Counted from the first letter of the stretch, positions 1-12,667 are shown. The stretch is DNA of 64,000 bases from Planctomycetota bacterium (GCA_019912315.1 JAIOJA010000083.1:1-64000); one strand, 5' to 3'. A program made the numbers and translations. The notes: a model not told the origin generated them from the letters alone.

Positions 1-62
1 CCAGAAGGGCCCATTGCGCGTCAGTAAGTTCCATGCCGACTGTATCGGCAAGCGTTAAGCGC

Positions 63-1604
63 CTACTTCAACGTTTTAGATACTGCTTCTAGACTCTTTG
101 TCGGAAACTGATTACGAAGTGATTCAATATCAGCTTTCGACAAATTCTTGCACTTGAATACGTGGAGCGTTGCGACCGAGGTACGAGAGTAGATGTCCCG
201 TACAAGGCGGTGATTCACTCCTTCTTGCTCAGAGAGCCCCAAGAGTTCCAGCAATGAGTCCCTTGCTAGTTCGAACAAAAACGTGGAGTTGAGGCCTGGA
301 ACATCGCCTAGGTAGAGCTTCTTGAGGCTGGTGGCACCGGCAACAAGTCGGATCCCGGCTGGGCTGATTCCACTCACATCATTCAAGTTCAATGATCGGA
401 GGCTTACACTACGTTGAAGTAGGGCTAGCCCTTCATCGGTGATACCAGAAGATGCAATTTCCAGCCTAGTCAGGTTTGGCAGGTCAGAGACCGCTCCCGC
501 CGCAACATCTCCAAAAGAGTTCGAGGCCAAGAGCGTCTCCAGCGACCACGAACTGTCAATCGCAGAATAGAAATGGGCACTTAGTTTGGTCCCGCGCACG
601 TCGAGGAACTTCAGGCGTTGAAGCACCGGCAAACACCGCGTTAAATGATGGTCCTCAACGGGCCAACCGTACAAAGACAGTTCTTCAAGGTTAGGGAGAC
701 CGAGTAGCATGTCTTCAAGATCACTAAGGCCCGAGTGATCTAGACTTGGTCCAAACCCATGCATTGTCAGGCTTCGAAGCTGGCGCATCCGTCCAATCTC
801 TCTAAGCCCTTCGCCCGTGATTAGGTTTTTCCTCCTCAAGTCGTCATCGTTCCGCAAGATCAATTCCGTAATGCCACGGGACTGACCGATCATACCTAGT
901 ACATCATCCGAAACCTGAAAGTTGCTGTAGGTCTCAAACCGGACCAGATCACGCATCGACAAGTACATCTTTATATTGTCGTGGAAGTCTGCTTTCGTGT
1001 GGAGCGGCGAAGTCATGAACTCAAATGCCCCCCCCGACAATGTGATTGCTTCGACACCGTTGAGGCCAACTAGTGCAGCGCCTGCCCCAGAAGAAAGTTC
1101 AACCGTGCCGGCTGTAATGTGTCTCACGTTTCCGACTTCGGCGATCAAATCTATCAACTCAGGAGTAAGGAGTGATGTCCGGATACTTATGACCTCGACT
1201 TCGTCCACGGCCTCGAGGCACCTTCTCACCCAATCGAGCGGTGTTTCTCGACTCAGCGACAACTTGGTCCGCCCTGGAATCATTCCACCGTAAGGCCTAT
1301 CAACGGCTGCATTATTGTTGGAAGACTCGCGACACTCGGCTACTTCGCTGGCGGGTTTAGAGGAAGGTGAGGATGTAAACGCATCCCCACCTTCCTGATT
1401 CTCGACTCTTCGATCTTTCTTGTCGACTGGGGTCGGTTCGTCGTGTTCGTTCGCCCCTGGCCTAGCGTTAAGCTGAACATCTCGAACTACCACTTCTGAA
1501 TCGCCACCTAACACCGCGACGGCTCCGATCCAAGCTGCTGCAAGGATCGCCATCGCGGGCAGGCCAAATCTCGTCATTTGTCGACGCGTATCCATGTATT
1601 GCAT
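63..1604 (-). CDS. Leucine-rich-repeat protein with N-terminal transmembrane segment
   Basis: 513 aa ORF; N-terminal hydrophobic segment (LPAMAILAAAWIGAVAVLGG); repeated LxxLxL units (LPNLTRLEIASSGITDEGLALLQ, SLRSLNLNDVSGISPAGIRLV). Confidence 0.85.
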   Translation of the reverse strand: MQYMDTRRQMTRFGLPAMAILAAAWIGAVAVLGGDSEVVVRDVQLNARPGANEHDEPTPVDKKDRRVENQEGGDAFTSSPSSKPASEVAECRESSNNNAAVDRPYGGMIPGRTKLSLSRETPLDWVRRCLEAVDEVEVISIRTSLLTPELIDLIAEVGNVRHITAGTVELSSGAGAALVGLNGVEAITLSGGAFEFMTSPLHTKADFHDNIKMYLSMRDLVRFETYSNFQVSDDVLGMIGQSRGITELILRNDDDLRRKNLITGEGLREIGRMRQLRSLTMHGFGPSLDHSGLSDLEDMLLGLPNLEELSLYGWPVEDHHLTRCLPVLQRLKFLDVRGTKLSAHFYSAIDSSWSLETLLASNSFGDVAAGAVSDLPNLTRLEIASSGITDEGLALLQRSVSLRSLNLNDVSGISPAGIRLVAGATSLKKLYLGDVPGLNSTFLFELARDSLLELLGLSEQEGVNHRLVRDIYSRTSVATLHVFKCKNLSKADIESLRNQFPTKSLEAVSKTLK

Positions 1605-1750
1605 TCCTACTAGGGTGCCGGCACGACGTTGAACGTCCCCGCTGCTTCAACAATGCAGTCCCCGCAAACCATCCGAACAGTCATGTTAACTTCACGCGCT
1701 ACCGGATTTCCGTCCGCGTCAGTTCCAACTGGAACCGTATTGGCCAGAAA

Positions 1751-2338
1751 TCACACTTTGTGCCATTCCTTGTAACACCCCTTCTCTTTGGTCAGTTCCT
1801 GCGTATTGCCATTGTCGTCAACCCAGGTCCACTTAATGTAAATTGTGCAGGGGCAGATAGTTCCGTCCTGTCCGGGCTGCTCCCAGACCTCTTTTTCGTC
1901 GCCTGGTGCATCAGGACTTGGCGGAACCAGCCATTCTTCATCCTCGAACCACGGCTCCTCACTTGGAGTAGTTTCAGCACCCCATGGATTTTCAGGTGGA
2001 GTAACGGGCTCTACATCAGCATTGACGGGCTCACAGCGGGCGCGAACCCACAGCCTATCTTCGTCTTCAAAGGGTGCCCAACCGACCGGATCCTTTGCGT
2101 TTTCCCTATCCCATCCGCAGGTACCATATTTGACACCTTCCGCTACGACGGACGGAAACACGACGCCCAAGACGCATCGACAGCTGTCGCCTTGACCCTG
2201 TTTGAAGATGACTGGGCGCTGCGCGAATACTTCCTCGGCATCAAGTGCCAGTAGTCCGGCAACAATGACGACCGTACAGGTCGCCAATGCCAGCGGAATA
2301 GCTCTATGTTGTAGACTATCTTTCATGCTTCCTCCCAA
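1751..2338 (-). CDS. Hypothetical secreted protein; frame stays open for 46 codons past the TGA
   Basis: 195 aa ORF with signal-like N-terminus (IPLALATCTVVIVAGLLAL); CPC motif; same strand and just upstream of the LRR gene. Confidence 0.6.
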   Translation of the reverse strand: MGGSMKDSLQHRAIPLALATCTVVIVAGLLALDAEEVFAQRPVIFKQGQGDSCRCVLGVVFPSVVAEGVKYGTCGWDRENAKDPVGWAPFEDEDRLWVRARCEPVNADVEPVTPPENPWGAETTPSEEPWFEDEEWLVPPSPDAPGDEKEVWEQPGQDGTICPCTIYIKWTWVDDNGNTQELTKEKGCYKEWHKV

Positions 2339-2448
2339 CGAGATTGGCGCTTTTCAGGGGGCGACAAATACTCTGCGACGACGGCATTCAAGCTATCCGT
2401 GCAGACACAAAGGCGCCAGTGTTTTATGTGCTTATCTCTTTACTGTTC

Positions 2449-2475
2449 ATTATACTTGTAACATCAATGCGACAA
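2449..2475 (-). promoter_or_regulatory. Candidate sigma70-type promoter for the 1751-2338 gene
   Basis: On minus strand TTGTCG-N15-TATAAT (perfect -10) in a locally AT-rich intergenic stretch; spacer is short. Confidence 0.4.
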
Positions 2476-2751
2476 GGTTGTGGCAGACAATCTTCCGACG
2501 GTCGCGTCGGATCCACTGACCACAACTGCCCACGAAACGTCTTCGTGTTTTCTGACATTCCCCCCTGTTTCTGAAACAAAACCTGCTACCAATACGTTTG
2601 ACAGATGTGGCAGTCCAAGTTGTGACTGCCTGATACAACCTCCGACGGTTACCCGCGTCAGACTCGGCCGGCAGTCCATTCCAGCGAATGCCTTGAGACT
2701 TTGCCGCTAGTTCCCTTCGGGCACCGAGTGATGCCGCTTAACTATTGAACA

Positions 2752-2792
2752 AAGCGAAAGAGCCCGCCCTGATTGGGCGGGCTCTTTCGCTT
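2752..2792 (-). terminator. Terminator hairpin downstream of katG
   Basis: Perfect 18-bp stem AAGCGAAAGAGCCCGCCC / GGGCGGGCTCTTTCGCTT with 5-nt loop, directly after the katG stop. Confidence 0.8.
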
Positions 2793-2797
2793 GCTGG

Positions 2798-5436
<2,639 letters not shown>

Positions 5437-5479
5437 ACGGCGTCTCGAGCGGCGTTCTAGTTGCGGACTGCTACGCAGG

Positions 5480-5495
5480 TAGGAAAGTACTCCTA
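5480..5495. promoter_or_regulatory. Candidate operator upstream of perR-katG
   Basis: Inverted repeat TAGGA-N6-TCCTA (TAGGAAAGTACTCCTA) about 45 bp upstream of the regulator start. Confidence 0.35.
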
Positions 5496-5598
5496 TTTAG
5501 AGTCAAGTCAATGCAAGGCGGCGAGAGGAATCGCCCGTGAGCCGACTCGGACGTAAGAACCAGCACGCGCACAGGGCCGGGCGACCTTCAACAGCCTG

Positions 5599-6948
5599 CT
5601 ACACCCGCCTGTCAGTCGGTTTCGCGATCACGCTCCAACGTGCGACAAACAGCAACATGCCGATGCCGATCAGCGTCCCACCGACGGCGAAGGGGATTTC
5701 GGGGCCGAAGCGGTCGTAGATGTAGCCGCCAAGTATGGGGCCGATGATTCTGCCGAGTGTCGCGGCGCTTGCCGTGAAACCCATTGTCCCGCCCTGGTCT
5801 TCGGCGCGCGCGTGGCTGCTGATGATGGCGAGCACACTAGGGTTACAAAGGCCATTGAACGCGCCGATCAGGAACGAGAAGAACAGCAGCAGCACGAACT
5901 GGTTCACGCCGACAAACTCGTTGATTTGCACCTGATAGCCGAACAGGAACATGGCGACGGTCAACCCGGCCAGCCCGATCAACAGCACCTTCGGCGGGCC
6001 AAGCGACTTGCTGAGTCGCCCTATCAACCCGCCTTGCACAAACGCCAGCGTCAGCCCGATCACGACGAAGACCCAGGCGTTGTGGCTGGCGTCGAGTTCC
6101 AGATAGTCCGCGTTGAACTGGGTGAACATGGCCTCAAGGTTCGCGAAGCCTAGCGTGACGATCAGGTAAACCAGCAGCATCGGCCCGATCGCCGGGCGTC
6201 TCAAACCCTCGATCAGTTGCGCGATACGTCCCTTGCGCGAAACCATCCCGCGCAGCTCGGCTGACAGGGACTCATGCATACGGGCGATTGTAAGCACGAA
6301 GGCGACCGTACTCAGGCCTGTCGCGAACAGGCTCGGCACCATCAACTGCGCGCGGCGGAACTCCAGCAAGTCCGCGGTCGGGGAGTACCCCAGCCAACCC
6401 AGCACGGTTTCACTAACCAGGGCGCCGCCGATGGCTGGGCCGAAAACGAAGCCGAGCCCGAAGGCCATGCCGATCAAACCCATGCCCTTGCTGCGGCGCT
6501 CGGGCGGAAACACGTCAGCCATGTAGGCCTGTGCGGTGCTGATATTCGCGGCGCAAACACCAGCCAACATCCGCGAAATCAGTAACACCGTGAAGCTGGG
6601 CGCGAAGGCAAAGATCACCCAGGTGATCGCAAAGCCGCTTGTGCTGAGCATCAGAATCGGCTTGCGCCCGACACGGTCACTGAGCCGACCCCAGATCGGC
6701 GCAAAGATGAACTGCATCAGGCTGTAGCCGGTCAGGACAACGCCAACGAGAATCCCGCCCCGCGATCGCCCCAGCCCAATCGCGCTGGCGGCCGACTCCA
6801 TCCAGCCCGGCACCTCAAAGATCTGCACGAAGTAGGGGAGGCTCGGCAATACAATGCCGAAGCCCAGCAGATCAATGAAAATGATCAGCCAGACCGTGAA
6901 CACACCACGGCGCTGCGCAGGCGAAAGCTTGCCAGGCGCGTCAGTCAT
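5599..6948 (-). CDS. MFS transporter, TCR/Tet-like
   Basis: 449 aa, multiple TM segments; LGFGIVLPSLPYFV, WGRLSDRVGRKPILML MFS signature; AYMADVFPPERRSKGMGLIG. Confidence 0.93.
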   Translation of the reverse strand: MTDAPGKLSPAQRRGVFTVWLIIFIDLLGFGIVLPSLPYFVQIFEVPGWMESAASAIGLGRSRGGILVGVVLTGYSLMQFIFAPIWGRLSDRVGRKPILMLSTSGFAITWVIFAFAPSFTVLLISRMLAGVCAANISTAQAYMADVFPPERRSKGMGLIGMAFGLGFVFGPAIGGALVSETVLGWLGYSPTADLLEFRRAQLMVPSLFATGLSTVAFVLTIARMHESLSAELRGMVSRKGRIAQLIEGLRRPAIGPMLLVYLIVTLGFANLEAMFTQFNADYLELDASHNAWVFVVIGLTLAFVQGGLIGRLSKSLGPPKVLLIGLAGLTVAMFLFGYQVQINEFVGVNQFVLLLFFSFLIGAFNGLCNPSVLAIISSHARAEDQGGTMGFTASAATLGRIIGPILGGYIYDRFGPEIPFAVGGTLIGIGMLLFVARWSVIAKPTDRRV

Positions 6949-6985
6949 TGCGGAATGCTAGCGACCAGATGCTTGATTGCGATAG

Positions 6986-7714
6986 CTAGCGCGTGCGTCT
7001 GAAATGTATGCGAAAAGTGTGGCTGGTGATTAACACCATCCCGTTGTGCATGCCGGGGGTGTAGTCCGCTTGGTTGAATGTTTCGAGCAAACGGGTGTCC
7101 CAGGTGTTGTTGCCGGTGCCCTCGATCAACTCCACTCGCAGTGCATTTCCATCGGCACCGACCACGACTTTTACACTCACTGCGCCGTCGAAATTCTCGC
7201 GCACACTGCGCGGCCAAGCAGGCTTCAGGATGCGCGGCGGTGAGTCGGGATTCGGAAAGCCGTCGATTTCACCGGCACTGGGGCGTTTGGCGGCAACGCC
7301 CTCTGTGGTGATGTCTTCCTCTGAATCGGAAATCGGCGCGGTAGTCGGCTGTTCGACTGGCGGCTCCCGGCGCGGTTTCCAATTCGCTTTGATGACGGGC
7401 TGCCGCGTCTCGGGCAACTCTCTCTCCGTGAACTCCGGCAGTGGCTCGTAAACCGGCTTTGGTTCTGGTTCGGGCACAAACTCCTGGTCCGGCGCCGGAA
7501 TTTTTCCTGGGAGTTCGAGGTCCGGTGCCGGCCATGCACGGTGAGGGGCAGGAGAGTTCTGCGGCTGCGGCTGACTTGAGGGCGCCTGAATATCCGCCGT
7601 TACGCTTATGGCCGCAAGCGGCTCAACGAGCTTGGGATCGGTCAATTGCTGCATCGCCACGCCGATCAGGCAAGCGTGCAAGAGTAACGCGATTCCAAAG
7701 CTGCGAGGACTCAT
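6986..7714 (-). CDS. tonB: TonB family energy-transducing protein
   Basis: 242 aa; single N-terminal TM, Pro-rich middle, C-terminal TonB domain (YPRSVRENFDGAVSVKVVVGADG-like, RLLETFNQADYTPGMHNGMVLITSHTFRIHF). Confidence 0.85.
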   Translation of the reverse strand: MSPRSFGIALLLHACLIGVAMQQLTDPKLVEPLAAISVTADIQAPSSQPQPQNSPAPHRAWPAPDLELPGKIPAPDQEFVPEPEPKPVYEPLPEFTERELPETRQPVIKANWKPRREPPVEQPTTAPISDSEEDITTEGVAAKRPSAGEIDGFPNPDSPPRILKPAWPRSVRENFDGAVSVKVVVGADGNALRVELIEGTGNNTWDTRLLETFNQADYTPGMHNGMVLITSHTFRIHFRRTR

Positions 7715-7717
7715 GTT

Positions 7718-9892
7718 TTACCAGCGAACTTCACCCGACAGCACAACGTTGGTTCCTGAGCCGAAGGTGCCGCTTCCCATCGGGTGATAACTCCGATTCC
7801 CCAGGTTCTGGATGTTCAAGTTGACGTGGAAGTGGCGACTGGGCGCCCATCCCGACCTCAACCCGAACAGCACATACCCCGGCGCATCGTGCGGTGTAAA
7901 GCGTACGTCACCCAGTGCTGAAGGCGCGTACTGGTCCTGCCTCCCGACGATCGTCACGTATGGCTCAATGAAAACCTGTCCCCACATGGCCGAGTATCTG
8001 ACCGAAATTTCCGAGAACACCGGGGGGATGCGGTGCACGGGCACGTCGTTTTTCAGGTCATCGCCGCGGGTGTAGGTGAAGTTGCCTCGAACACCGAGCG
8101 CGTCGCCTTCAAAGAACAGGTGATCTGTGGGCAGCCCGATCCAGCCGAGCGCCTCGGACAGGTAAAAGCCAAGCTCGGCTTCGACGCCAAAGATGCGCGC
8201 TCGTCCTTCGTTGCGCAACTGGACCACGTCTTCCGCATTGAAGACCGTGTCAACGCTGATCATCAAGTCTTCGAAGTAGCTGAAGAAAAAGTTGACGCTG
8301 CCGCTGAGTTCGTAAGGCGCGGCCGAGTTCGAGTTGATGGTCGGTATGAGGACCTTGGTACCGATGTCGGCGCTGTACTGGATTTCGGGGTCCAGCCCCG
8401 GATTCGGAATCTGGTCGCCACGCCCGGTGCCCTTGCTGGCGGCGAGGTCGTCCATGTTCGGGGCGCGGAAGCCTTTGGCCAGGTTCAGCGTGATCGAGAA
8501 CTCGTCAATCGGGCGTACCACCATGGCGACGGCGCCCGTAAGGTCCGAGTAGCTTTCGTTCAGCCCATCCAGCGTGTCGCCGTAAATATCAGTGTCCGCG
8601 ATCGCGCGATAAAACGAATAGCGCAAGCCGTAGCGCAGCAGGATCATCTCATCGAGAAATTCCATCTCGTTCTGCGCGTACACACCGATGCTGGTGTAGC
8701 CGGACCAGTCAGGGAAGGTCAGTCGCCCGTCATGGTTGCTCTGGGCGCCCGTGTCCTTGTCGCGGTCAACGCTTCGAGTGTGAATCACGTCGTGGTAGGC
8801 CTCGGCCCCGACAGTCAGGCGCGAGTACCAGCCGAGGTTCAGCACGGCTTGTGTGTTCAAGCCGAAGGTGTGCACGTTGTAGTTGATATCGCGGATGGTA
8901 CTGCTGCCCTGCTTGATGCGCTCCAGCGTCTCCTGCTGTTTGTGGTAGCTGAGGTCTACGAACAGCTGTTCAAGCACGTCTTCGGGCGACCAGGTCCAGC
9001 GCACGATGCCCATGTCGTCGATCTGGTAGACGAACCGGCGACGGTCCTCGTTGCCGCGTCCGGGCGTGCTAAGGTTTCCCGGGTTGGCGACAATCGGGCT
9101 GACTTTGTCCGTGCGCTCCAGGTCGTTCTGCTGGAAGTGGCTGTAAGTGCCGATGATCGTGTGCTGCCCGAAGGCTGCGCCGAAGGATCCGAACGTGCCC
9201 CATTCTTCGTAGGCCGTGAACGGCTGGCGCCCGATGCTGTTGCCGCCTACCTGCTCATCGATATCGGCGAATGTCGCGTTGATCAAGCCACCAAAGTTCA
9301 TGGTGTTCACCTCGCCGAACAGGCCGGCCTGCTTGCGCAGGCTTGCACTTTCAAACCGCGCACGTGCACCGAAGCTGTAGTCGAACTCACCGAACTTCGG
9401 CTTCTTCAGGATGATGTTGATGACACCACCGAGCGCGTCACTGCCGTAGAGAACACTGCTCGGCCCTCTGATGATCTCGATACGCTCGATGGTGTAGGGG
9501 TCGATGCTGCTGAGGTACTGGTTCGGGCCGAACCGGAAGGTGCTGTTGTTGAAGCGGACTCCGTCAACGAGTGTCAGGACGGAGTTGCCGGTCATGCCGC
9601 GAATGAACGGCGAGCCTTGCCCGACTGCGGTGTTCTGCCCGTAGACGCCGGTTGTGCCAGCGACGATGTCCGGTGTCTGTCCGACCAGCCGCTCCTGGAT
9701 GTCGCGCCGGTCCAGGACGTTGATGGCGTCGGCCACTTTCATGCGCGAGCCCTCGCTGCCGGAGGGCGTTACCACGGTGATATCGGTCGTGTCTTCTTTC
9801 GGCGGGGGAGGCGTGTCGGTCCCGTCCTGAGCAAGCAGGGAGGCGGGTGCCGCCACGAGCCCTGCGGCAAACAGCAGTTGCAGCAACTTCAT
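7718..9892 (-). CDS. TonB-dependent outer-membrane receptor
   Basis: Signal peptide MKLLQLLFAAGLVAAPASLLAQ; plug motifs SPFIRGMTGNSVLTLVDGVRFNN and IERIEIIRGPSSVLYGSDALGGVINI; C-terminal beta-barrel ending in aromatic W. Confidence 0.95.
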   Translation of the reverse strand: MKLLQLLFAAGLVAAPASLLAQDGTDTPPPPKEDTTDITVVTPSGSEGSRMKVADAINVLDRRDIQERLVGQTPDIVAGTTGVYGQNTAVGQGSPFIRGMTGNSVLTLVDGVRFNNSTFRFGPNQYLSSIDPYTIERIEIIRGPSSVLYGSDALGGVINIILKKPKFGEFDYSFGARARFESASLRKQAGLFGEVNTMNFGGLINATFADIDEQVGGNSIGRQPFTAYEEWGTFGSFGAAFGQHTIIGTYSHFQQNDLERTDKVSPIVANPGNLSTPGRGNEDRRRFVYQIDDMGIVRWTWSPEDVLEQLFVDLSYHKQQETLERIKQGSSTIRDINYNVHTFGLNTQAVLNLGWYSRLTVGAEAYHDVIHTRSVDRDKDTGAQSNHDGRLTFPDWSGYTSIGVYAQNEMEFLDEMILLRYGLRYSFYRAIADTDIYGDTLDGLNESYSDLTGAVAMVVRPIDEFSITLNLAKGFRAPNMDDLAASKGTGRGDQIPNPGLDPEIQYSADIGTKVLIPTINSNSAAPYELSGSVNFFFSYFEDLMISVDTVFNAEDVVQLRNEGRARIFGVEAELGFYLSEALGWIGLPTDHLFFEGDALGVRGNFTYTRGDDLKNDVPVHRIPPVFSEISVRYSAMWGQVFIEPYVTIVGRQDQYAPSALGDVRFTPHDAPGYVLFGLRSGWAPSRHFHVNLNIQNLGNRSYHPMGSGTFGSGTNVVLSGEVRW

Positions 9893-9944
9893 GGATGTCC
9901 TTTCCGGGAGGGGGGTGACGGAAAGGAGTTTCTCGGGCAGGATC

Positions 9945-9962
9945 TTAATGACAATGAAACGC
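9945..9962. promoter_or_regulatory. Weak Fur-box-like element upstream of TonB-dependent receptor
   Basis: TTAATGACAATGAAACGC resembles part of the GATAATGATAATCATTATC array; imperfect. Confidence 0.25.
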
Positions 9963-10032
9963 AGAATAAATACAGATTGCGGGAGAACATGCTGAGCAGG
10001 TGGAACCACGGCAGTTGTTGGGAGAACGAAAG

Positions 10033-10058
10033 CAGGTCCCGTACCAAGACGGGACCTG
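10033..10058 (-). terminator. Terminator hairpin after the LOG-family gene
   Basis: CAGGTCCCGT-ACCAAG-ACGGGACCTG perfect 10-bp stem just past the stop at 10074. Confidence 0.65.
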
Positions 10059-10073
10059 ACAGACAAATCGCGC

Positions 10074-10787
10074 TTACTTCTTTCGGGGGCCGATTTCGCG
10101 GGTGTCGCCGCGGGCGATGGTGCGTCCCTTGCGGGTTGGCGACTTCTTGTAGAACTCGACAATGTGGCGGACTGCGTCGTCTACGTCGTCGGTGCGGTGG
10201 AAGAGGTTAAGATCTTCGGCGCTCAGGTGACGCCACTCCTCCATCATGGTCTTTTCCATCCAGTCAAATAGCCCCTGCCAGAACTTCATGCCGAACAGCA
10301 CGCAGGGAATGCGGCGGATCTTCAGCGTCTGGACGAGCGTCAGCACCTCGAACATCTCGTCCATGGTGCCGAAGCCGCCGGGCATGAAGACGAAGCCGTC
10401 GGCGTACTTCACGAACATGACCTTGCGGATGAAGAAGTATTTAAAATCGATCAGCGTGTTGCAGTAGGGGTTGGCCTCCTGCTCCATGGGCAGGTCGATG
10501 GCCAGCCCGACGGACTCCCCGCCGCCTTCGGCTGCACCCTTGTTGCCGGCTTCCATGACGCCGGGGCCGCCGCCGGTGATGACGCCGTAGCCGGCCTCGG
10601 CCAGCTTTTTGGCGAGCAATGTAGTGGTCTTGTACAACTCGTCATCCGGGTGGGTGCGCGCGCTGCCGAAGATGCTGATGCAACGCCCGACCTTGCTGAG
10701 TGTGTCAAAACCCTCAACGAACTCGGCCATGACCCGGAACACCTGCCAGGTATCCCGAAGACCCTCAATCACCTCCGCTTTGCGCAT
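10074..10787 (-). CDS. LOG family protein (TIGR00730-type Rossmann fold, putative nucleotide phosphoribohydrolase)
   Basis: SIFGSARTHPDDELYKTT, GGGPGVMEAGNKGA and PGGFGTMDEMFE motifs. Confidence 0.93.
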   Translation of the reverse strand: MRKAEVIEGLRDTWQVFRVMAEFVEGFDTLSKVGRCISIFGSARTHPDDELYKTTTLLAKKLAEAGYGVITGGGPGVMEAGNKGAAEGGGESVGLAIDLPMEQEANPYCNTLIDFKYFFIRKVMFVKYADGFVFMPGGFGTMDEMFEVLTLVQTLKIRRIPCVLFGMKFWQGLFDWMEKTMMEEWRHLSAEDLNLFHRTDDVDDAVRHIVEFYKKSPTRKGRTIARGDTREIGPRKK

Positions 10788-10975
10788 GAAAAGACCTTAT
10801 TCTGGAAGGCGGGTGGAACCCTCGGACGTTCTAGTAAGTGACGAGAGCCGCGAAGTTTACGCCGGATGTTGCGAAAACAAAGGGCCCGATAGTTTAAGAA
10901 GGATTGAACGTGGACGATATGTATAAGCACGCTCCTGTAGAGTCAGCGGAAACGTACCTCCGCTCAGAGGAGTCA

Positions 10976-11983
10976 ATGAGCAAGCACGCACCGAAATCGA
11001 CAGACGAATTCGACTACATCAGTTGGATCCGTTCCGAATTGCCGCCCGCGTCACCGAACCTCGAGGTCGGCCCCGGCGACGATTGCGCCATCATCCGCGT
11101 TGAGCGCGATCGTGAGGCGCTGAAGATCGACACCACCATCGAAGACAAGCACTTCATACTGGCCGACAAGGGTAAGAAGATTGCGCCGACGTTGGGGCCC
11201 GGCGCGACACCGGAAGAAGTCGGGCGCAAGGCCATTACGCGCTGCCTGTCTGATATGGCCGCCATGGGCGCCACACCCAGCGCAGCGCTGGTGTCGGTGA
11301 CCCTGCCGACCGGCGCGTCCGTTGCGTTGCGGGAAAAGCTCTTCATCGGGATTGCCAAGACCTGCGCGACCTACGGGGTAACACTCGCCGGCGGCGACAC
11401 GCAGGGCTGGGACGGCCCGCTCAGCATCACCGTGGCCATGACCGGCATGATGGACGGCGTGCGACCGGCCTTGCGCGCGGGCGCCGCGCCTGGCGATGTG
11501 GTAGCGATTACGGGCAGTCTTGGCGGTTCAATTCTTGGCAAGCACTTGCGTTTTGAGCCCCGCATTGCGGAAGGGCGCTTTCTCGCCGACAAGGGCGTCA
11601 GCGCCATGATCGATATTTCAGACGGTCTTAGTGGTGACCTGACACGCATCTGTGAGGAGTCCGGGATGCGGTTTGCGGTGGGCGCCGACCTGGCGGCCGA
11701 GGCTGTGCCCGTCAGCAAATCCGCGCGTCGCCTGGCCAAGCTCGAAGGCAAAGGTGCTTCCCGTGCGCTGCACCATGCGTTGCACGACGGTGAGGATTTT
11801 GAGCTGCTGTTCATTGTGAAGCCCAACCGCTGGAAAAAGATCGTGCAGGAGTGGCCCTTTGACGTGCCGATCCGTGCCCTCGGCATGATGCGTCCGCTGC
11901 GCAAGGGGGAGCCCCTGGTGCGCATCCTAAAAAAGGGTGAGCCCGAAGCGCTGGAAGTCATGTCATGGGTTCACAAGCTCTAG
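10976..11983 (+). CDS. thiL: Thiamine-monophosphate kinase
   Basis: GPGDDCAIIRV, LGDT-like AGGDTQGW, DISDGLSGDLTRICEESGM, LHDGEDFELLF; AGAGG upstream of ATG at 10976 (ORF extends to 10904). Confidence 0.92.
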   Translation: MSKHAPKSTDEFDYISWIRSELPPASPNLEVGPGDDCAIIRVERDREALKIDTTIEDKHFILADKGKKIAPTLGPGATPEEVGRKAITRCLSDMAAMGATPSAALVSVTLPTGASVALREKLFIGIAKTCATYGVTLAGGDTQGWDGPLSITVAMTGMMDGVRPALRAGAAPGDVVAITGSLGGSILGKHLRFEPRIAEGRFLADKGVSAMIDISDGLSGDLTRICEESGMRFAVGADLAAEAVPVSKSARRLAKLEGKGASRALHHALHDGEDFELLFIVKPNRWKKIVQEWPFDVPIRALGMMRPLRKGEPLVRILKKGEPEALEVMSWVHKL

Positions 11984-12080
11984 GTTTTCCACAGTTGCAA
12001 ATTGAGTGCGTAGCGTTGTGCGATTTGCTCGCTTTCGGCTCTGTGGGCTGTTCTCCGGTTGAAGTAAATGGTTGGTTTCC

Positions 12081-12110
12081 CCGACGGCAAGTGGACCGGT
12101 GTGCTATAAT
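12081..12110 (+). promoter_or_regulatory. Candidate promoter for tsaE
   Basis: Perfect TATAAT at 12105-12110 with a weak -35 (CCGACG), 60 bp upstream of the tsaE start. Confidence 0.35.
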
Positions 12111-12169
12111 CGCTCCTGACCGGTTTCACCCCTTGTGTCGCCGGCCAGTTCGGGGGAAGGAGGACGCCT

Positions 12170-12667
12170 ATGTCTACCCTGGCACTGGAAAGCCCTGACG
12201 TTGAGTCCACGATCCAGATCGGACGTATCCTCGGCAAATGTCTACCGCGCGGCACCTTCGTTGCGTTGGAAGGCGTACTGGGCGCGGGCAAGACGCAGTT
12301 CGTCAAGGGCATCGCCTGCGGGCTTGATGAAGGCGGCTGGGCGGGGCTGCGCAGCCCGACTTTCACCCTGATGCTCAGCTACCACGGCGGGCGCGCGGTG
12401 CTTCATCACATTGACTTCTACCGCCTCAATGAGTCACCTGAGTTGCCTGGCGAAATCCTCGAGGCCATTCACTCCGACCGCGCCATCACGGTAGTTGAGT
12501 GGGCCGACATCTGGCCTGAGGTCTGGCCGAAAAACTACATCCGCGTGCGCTTCGAAGTGAACGACGACACCAGCAAGCGCCGCGTGACGATTGAGGACCC
12601 TCAGGGGCTGTGCCCGGAAGCGGTCAAAGAGTTGTCCGAGTACGCGGCCGAGCCCGCCGAAGCGTAA
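12170..12667 (+). CDS. tsaE: tRNA threonylcarbamoyladenosine biosynthesis ATPase TsaE
   Basis: P-loop LEGVLGAGKTQFVKGIACGL; SPTFTLMLSY; HIDFYRLN; VVEWADIWPE. Confidence 0.93.
   Translation: MSTLALESPDVESTIQIGRILGKCLPRGTFVALEGVLGAGKTQFVKGIACGLDEGGWAGLRSPTFTLMLSYHGGRAVLHHIDFYRLNESPELPGEILEAIHSDRAITVVEWADIWPEVWPKNYIRVRFEVNDDTSKRRVTIEDPQGLCPEAVKELSEYAAEPAEA

Noticed and set aside
1751-1753. Selenocysteine codon
   Set aside because: TGA context lacks an evident SECIS-like hairpin and the position (HKV-TGA-FLAN) does not resemble a redox site; nonsense mutation is simpler.
8033-10210. 725-aa ORF antisense to the TonB-dependent receptor
   Set aside because: No domain signature, Ala/Val/Arg-rich composition typical of antisense frames, and covers a confident receptor gene.
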